A stretch of DNA of 64,000 bases from G965227875 sp965227875. GTDB taxonomy: Bacteria; Pseudomonadota; Alphaproteobacteria; Rhizobiales; JAJFHC01. Shown piece by piece: positions 61,349 through 64,000 of the stretch (its first letter is position 1; each line of letters begins with the position of its first letter). Location: contig OZ245783.1 in assembly GCA_965227875.1 (NCBI GenBank), positions 620,001 through 684,000 of the forward strand, in the 5' to 3' direction. The notes beneath the pieces were generated by a model that was given only the letters and a program-made list of their open reading frames with translations, was not told where the DNA came from and searched no databases. The position numbers and the translations under genes are program-made.

Positions 61349-62713
61349 CTATCTGGAGCCAAGCAACGTGGTCGGCAGCCATGTCGACATGGCGGGCAAC
61401 GTCAATACCAATCCGATCATAAGCAACTGGATAGTTACGAGCGGCAGGACGCCCCGATAGATTGTTGCCATACGGATCTCGGGCGGTGCCGAACCTTTGA
61501 GGAAGAATAGGGCAAATCCAAATGGCGGCGTGAGGAACGAAGTCTGTAGAACCATCGCGATGAGCGTCCCCATCCACAACCGAGCAAGCTGATCGCTACC
61601 GACGTACTGCGCGAATTCGAGGTATTTCAGGGTGGGATAAAGAATCGGCAGCGACACCAGAGTGATTTCAATCCAGTCGATAAAAAAGCCCAGTACAAAA
61701 AGGATAAGAAGAACGACAAGAAGGATTCCGAAATCGGACAGGGCCAGTTGTTCGAACAATCCGACCGCAATATCGTCACCGCCATAGAAGCGGAACACGA
61801 GTGAAAATATGGTGGCGCCAAACACGACAAAGAACACCATGGCCGTGATTTTCATTGTCCGAAAAAGGGCTTCCTTGAGCAACGCCCAGTCAAAGCCCCG
61901 GTAAATGAAAATGAGAATAGCCGCCCCTATCGCGCCGACGGCGGCGGATTCCGATGGGGCGACCCATCCGGCAATTATCGATCCCAGCACCAAGAAAATA
62001 AGCCCCACCGGCATCAACAGACTGCGCAGTATGTGGACTGGCAGCGAGAATTCATAAACATCAGGACCGGCTTTGTTGGCATGCCTGGGCCGAATGACAT
62101 CGATGCCGACGAAATAGGCGATGAAAACAAAAGCCAGCCCAAAGATCGGTACGATCGGAGCGAGAAACATATTGGCTATGGTCAGTTCCAACGCGTCCGA
62201 TAAAAAGAACAGCATGACTGCCGGTGGAGCGATCACGCCAAGTGTACCCGATGCCGCGATCACCCCGGTGGCAATTTCTGCTCGGTAGCGTTGCTCCAAC
62301 ATTGTTGGAAGAGCGGCAAGCGTCAGTGTGGCAACGGACGCGCCGATGACGCCTGCCATCGGGGCCATCAACAACCCAATCAGGATCACGGATATGCACA
62401 TATTGCCCGGAACGCGGGTCAATATCCTTTGCAGACAAAGGAGTAACTCTCGGGCAGCACCGCTAACCTCCAGTGCCACGCCCATAAAGAGCAGCATGGG
62501 GACAGCAGGATATACAAGGTTCTCGCCAATGGCGCTGTAGACCTTGTACGGGATCAAGAACAGAGACGCAGTTGGGAATTCATCGATCGCCACTCCGATC
62601 AATGCAAAGCCGATCCCGACACCGGCCAGAATTCCCCCGACCGGAAAGCCAGTAAACAGCAGCACTACCAATGTCAGGATCATAAGGTGCGGGAGATAAT
62701 CGACAATCATCAT
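61349..62713 (-). CDS. TRAP transporter large permease (DctM family), second set
   Basis: 454 residues. DctM features: 'LLFTGFPVGGILAGVGIGFALIG', 'YPAVPMLLFMGVALEVSG', 'GASVATLTLAALPTMLEQRY', 'ASGTLGVIAPPAVMLFFLSD' and 'GFFIDWIEITLVSLPILYP'. The start overlaps the DctQ stop by ATGA (62710-62713). It is convergent with the MerR gene, 28 bp away. It belongs to the tripartite family that normally needs a periplasmic binding protein, which is not in this window. Confidence 0.9.
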   Translation of the reverse strand: MMIVDYLPHLMILTLVVLLFTGFPVGGILAGVGIGFALIGVAIDEFPTASLFLIPYKVYSAIGENLVYPAVPMLLFMGVALEVSGAARELLLCLQRILTRVPGNMCISVILIGLLMAPMAGVIGASVATLTLAALPTMLEQRYRAEIATGVIAASGTLGVIAPPAVMLFFLSDALELTIANMFLAPIVPIFGLAFVFIAYFVGIDVIRPRHANKAGPDVYEFSLPVHILRSLLMPVGLIFLVLGSIIAGWVAPSESAAVGAIGAAILIFIYRGFDWALLKEALFRTMKITAMVFFVVFGATIFSLVFRFYGGDDIAVGLFEQLALSDFGILLVVLLILFVLGFFIDWIEITLVSLPILYPTLKYLEFAQYVGSDQLARLWMGTLIAMVLQTSFLTPPFGFALFFLKGSAPPEIRMATIYRGVLPLVTIQLLMIGLVLTLPAMSTWLPTTLLGSR

Positions 62714-63255
62714 AACTCGTCCGCACCGCTAGAATTGGGTTGCACCAAACGGTAACAGGCGGCGAAAAAGAGCAGCAGTGCACCGATGGGCAGTGTTGAC
62801 TTGATAATCCAGCGGGCCGATAAGCCAAGCGCTGCGCGGGAGCCTTCGCCTTGCAGGTAGGACAACCACGCCATCCGCATGCCGAACCAAACCAGCACAA
62901 GCGAGAGAGGGATCAACAGAACAATCAGAAGTATCCGTTCAATTCGGATCTTCGTCCGTTCCGGCAGGCGTTCGCGCAGAATATCTACCCGCACATGATT
63001 GTCTTTGAGATAGGCGTACCCCATGCCGAACATCACGCAGGCAAAAAAGAAATGCCACGTCAACTCCTGTATCGGGGTAGAGCCGTACTGAAAAATCCGT
63101 CTGGTAATGATATCCGAGATTGAGGTCAGTGTGAGCGCTGGCAGGAACACCAAAGCCGCAATGCTTCCTCCCAAGACGACAATCTTCCTCGCATTCTCAA
63201 GCAACTTTCTCACAGTTTCACCCATCTCCCGCGGTATAGACTTCGGCAAACCCAA
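62710..63255 (-). CDS. TRAP transporter small permease (DctQ family), second set
   Basis: 181 residues from TTG 63255, where a GGGGG stretch lies ~7 nt upstream; ATG 63225 (MGETVRK) is an alternative but its ribosome site is adjacent to the start. Four hydrophobic spans, with 'WHFFFACVMFGMGYAYLKDN' and 'HVRVDILRERLPERTKIRIE', the typical DctQ signature. Coupled to the following DctM by ATGA. A MerR-type promoter at 63311-63341 lies immediately upstream, which is unusual for a TRAP system. Confidence 0.85.
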   Translation of the reverse strand: MGLPKSIPREMGETVRKLLENARKIVVLGGSIAALVFLPALTLTSISDIITRRIFQYGSTPIQELTWHFFFACVMFGMGYAYLKDNHVRVDILRERLPERTKIRIERILLIVLLIPLSLVLVWFGMRMAWLSYLQGEGSRAALGLSARWIIKSTLPIGALLLFFAACYRLVQPNSSGADEL

Positions 63256-63310
63256 CGTGTTACCCCCGCGGCAGCGGAAATCATCCGCTGAGCAATACCC
63301 TCAACGAGAA

Positions 63311-63341
63311 AAGTTACCTTCTATAGCGGCTATAGGAACAA
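63311..63341 (-). promoter_or_regulatory. Second MerR-type promoter/operator, facing the TRAP permease genes
   Basis: CTATAG-CGG-CTATAG at 63321-63335, the same half-sites and 3-bp gap as at 60846. On the minus strand it sits in a 19-bp spacer between TTGTTC (63341-63336) and TAACTT (63316-63311). The DctQ start lies ~55 bp downstream. The layout suggests control by the same CadR/PbrR-type regulator. Confidence 0.7.
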
Positions 63342-63757
63342 GGGAAATCTGCGAAATAGTTGCCAACTAGGGCCGAAATCGGAAGGACCGAATGTGTCTC
63401 AATTGAGTCATGAACTGCCTTCGCACCTCGGCGATATAACGACCGCCTCTGGCGGAATTTCGGACATACGAATATAGGTTGGTTGCGGCAGGCAAGGCAA
63501 TGAAGGGTAAGTGCAAGAGCCTTGCCGGGGAAGCTTACAATAAAAGGCCTCATCAAATAGTTCGAGCGATGAATGCTAGGAAGCCAGCTGGTGAGATAGT
63601 TTCACTTGATATTCCCCAGAAAGAGGACAAGCCGGACGAGCCGCGCCCTGTTCTGGCTTTTGGGCCGAAAAATTGTGCGCATTGACCAGGGCCTCAATAA
63701 GCGGTCCACGGCTTGGGCGTTAATCTCGCTAAATCGGAACTCTTTAAGGAGATCGAG
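63342..63757. other. Intergenic region upstream of the second TRAP set
   Basis: About 415 bp. A small plus-strand frame at 63479-63685 (TTG start, 68 codons, ends 'PRPVLAFGPKNCAH') has no recognised family and no good ribosome site, so it is not called as a gene. Nothing else supportable is seen. Confidence 0.3.
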
Positions 63758-64000
63758 ATGAGCCGGAAGCACAATTCCTCAGAACAGATTATCGGAATGC
63801 TGCGTGAAGAAGAGGTATGCTCGCCCAGGCCTAGACGGTTGGCGAGGGCTGCCGTGGTTTTGGAGCATCGGACCAGAGTTACTATTGCTAGCGCCGGGAG
63901 TATGACGGCATGGAGGTGATCCAGTTACACAGGTTGAAGGAGTTCCAGTGGATGAACGCTCGGCTTCGAAAGGCGGTGTCGGACCTGACCTTGGACAAGC
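63758..64000 (+). pseudogene. Degraded IS3-family OrfA, running off the window
   Basis: 'MSRKHNSSEQIIGMLREEEV' is the start of an IS3-family OrfA. After it the frame shifts by one base and then continues as 'TVGEGCRGFGASDQSYY', 'EYDGMEVIQLHRLKEFQWMN', 'ARLRKAVSDLTLDK', with two in-frame stops before 'EYDG'. It is clearly a decayed transposase gene; its 3' part and the element's right end lie outside the window. Confidence 0.75.

Noticed and set aside
63479..63685. 68-codon plus-strand frame
   Set aside because: TTG start, no ribosome site and no recognisable family; not enough to call a gene.

Overview
The window looks like chromosomal DNA of a GC-rich alphaproteobacterium. This is inferred from a DUF2336 protein, Rhizobiales-style IS6/IS3 remnants, two TRAP transporter sets and the overall gene style; no rRNA or tRNA gene was seen. 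Roughly 1-43 kb is compact, and 43-64 kb is an accessory region patched together from insertion-sequence debris.

Left part (1-25.4 kb). It opens with the C-terminal half of a beta-ketoacyl synthase followed by two overlapping MaoC/hotdog genes, a small fatty-acid-like elongation module. A reverse-strand envelope operon follows: a glycosyltransferase-like membrane protein, a DUF1647-like transferase, a CDP-alcohol phosphatidyltransferase and a Frag1-like membrane protein. Next come a methyltransferase, a PhyH/double-cupin fusion, a secreted repeat protein with a clear terminator, an MFS/BT1-like transporter and a membrane-anchored FHA-like/trypsin-like protease. The operon at 12.0-18.6 kb joins a full-length fused ABC exporter, a PqqD-like (RRE) protein, an HprK-like kinase and a tandem GT2 glycosyltransferase. 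It resembles peptide- or glycan-modification systems built on PqqD plus an HprK-related kinase. After it come a GT4 enzyme, a PHP-like DUF3604 protein, a DUF2336 protein and another GT2-like protein.

Toxin part (25.7-43.0 kb). Two giant co-directional genes encode a Tc (ABC-type) toxin: a fused TcB-TcC protein of 2569 residues, with SpvB, FG-GAP, Rhs core and a variable C-terminal toxin, and a TcA-like pore/shell protein of 3140 residues. The TcA protein carries two inserted beta-propeller-like blocks. A truncated IS6 element abuts the end of TcA.

Catabolic part (43.7-52.0 kb). A leftward operon (alpha/beta hydrolase, Baeyer-Villiger monooxygenase, SDR dehydrogenase) is divergent from a TRAP transporter (DctP, DctQ, DctM) and an IclR regulator. 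Together they suggest uptake and oxygenative cleavage of a ketone or cyclic ketone. The divergent promoters can be read from sequence.

Metal part (52.6-64 kb). It contains an IS6 element whose transposase is killed by one amber codon, then a copper-type operon (multicopper oxidase, small Cys-rich secreted protein, MFS transporter, CcdA-like protein). A 2.9-kb IS1595-family transposon with perfect 25-bp inverted repeats and an 8-bp target duplication has split this operon. The transposon carries passengers: a P63C-domain protein, an ImmA/IrrE-type metalloprotease and a small membrane protein. A divergent MerR-family regulator of the CadR/PbrR type has a CTATAG-N3-CTATAG operator in front of it. 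The same operator, again inside a MerR-type 19-20-bp spacer, recurs upstream of a second TRAP permease pair that has no DctP partner here. IS3 remnants lie beside the MerR gene and at the right edge.
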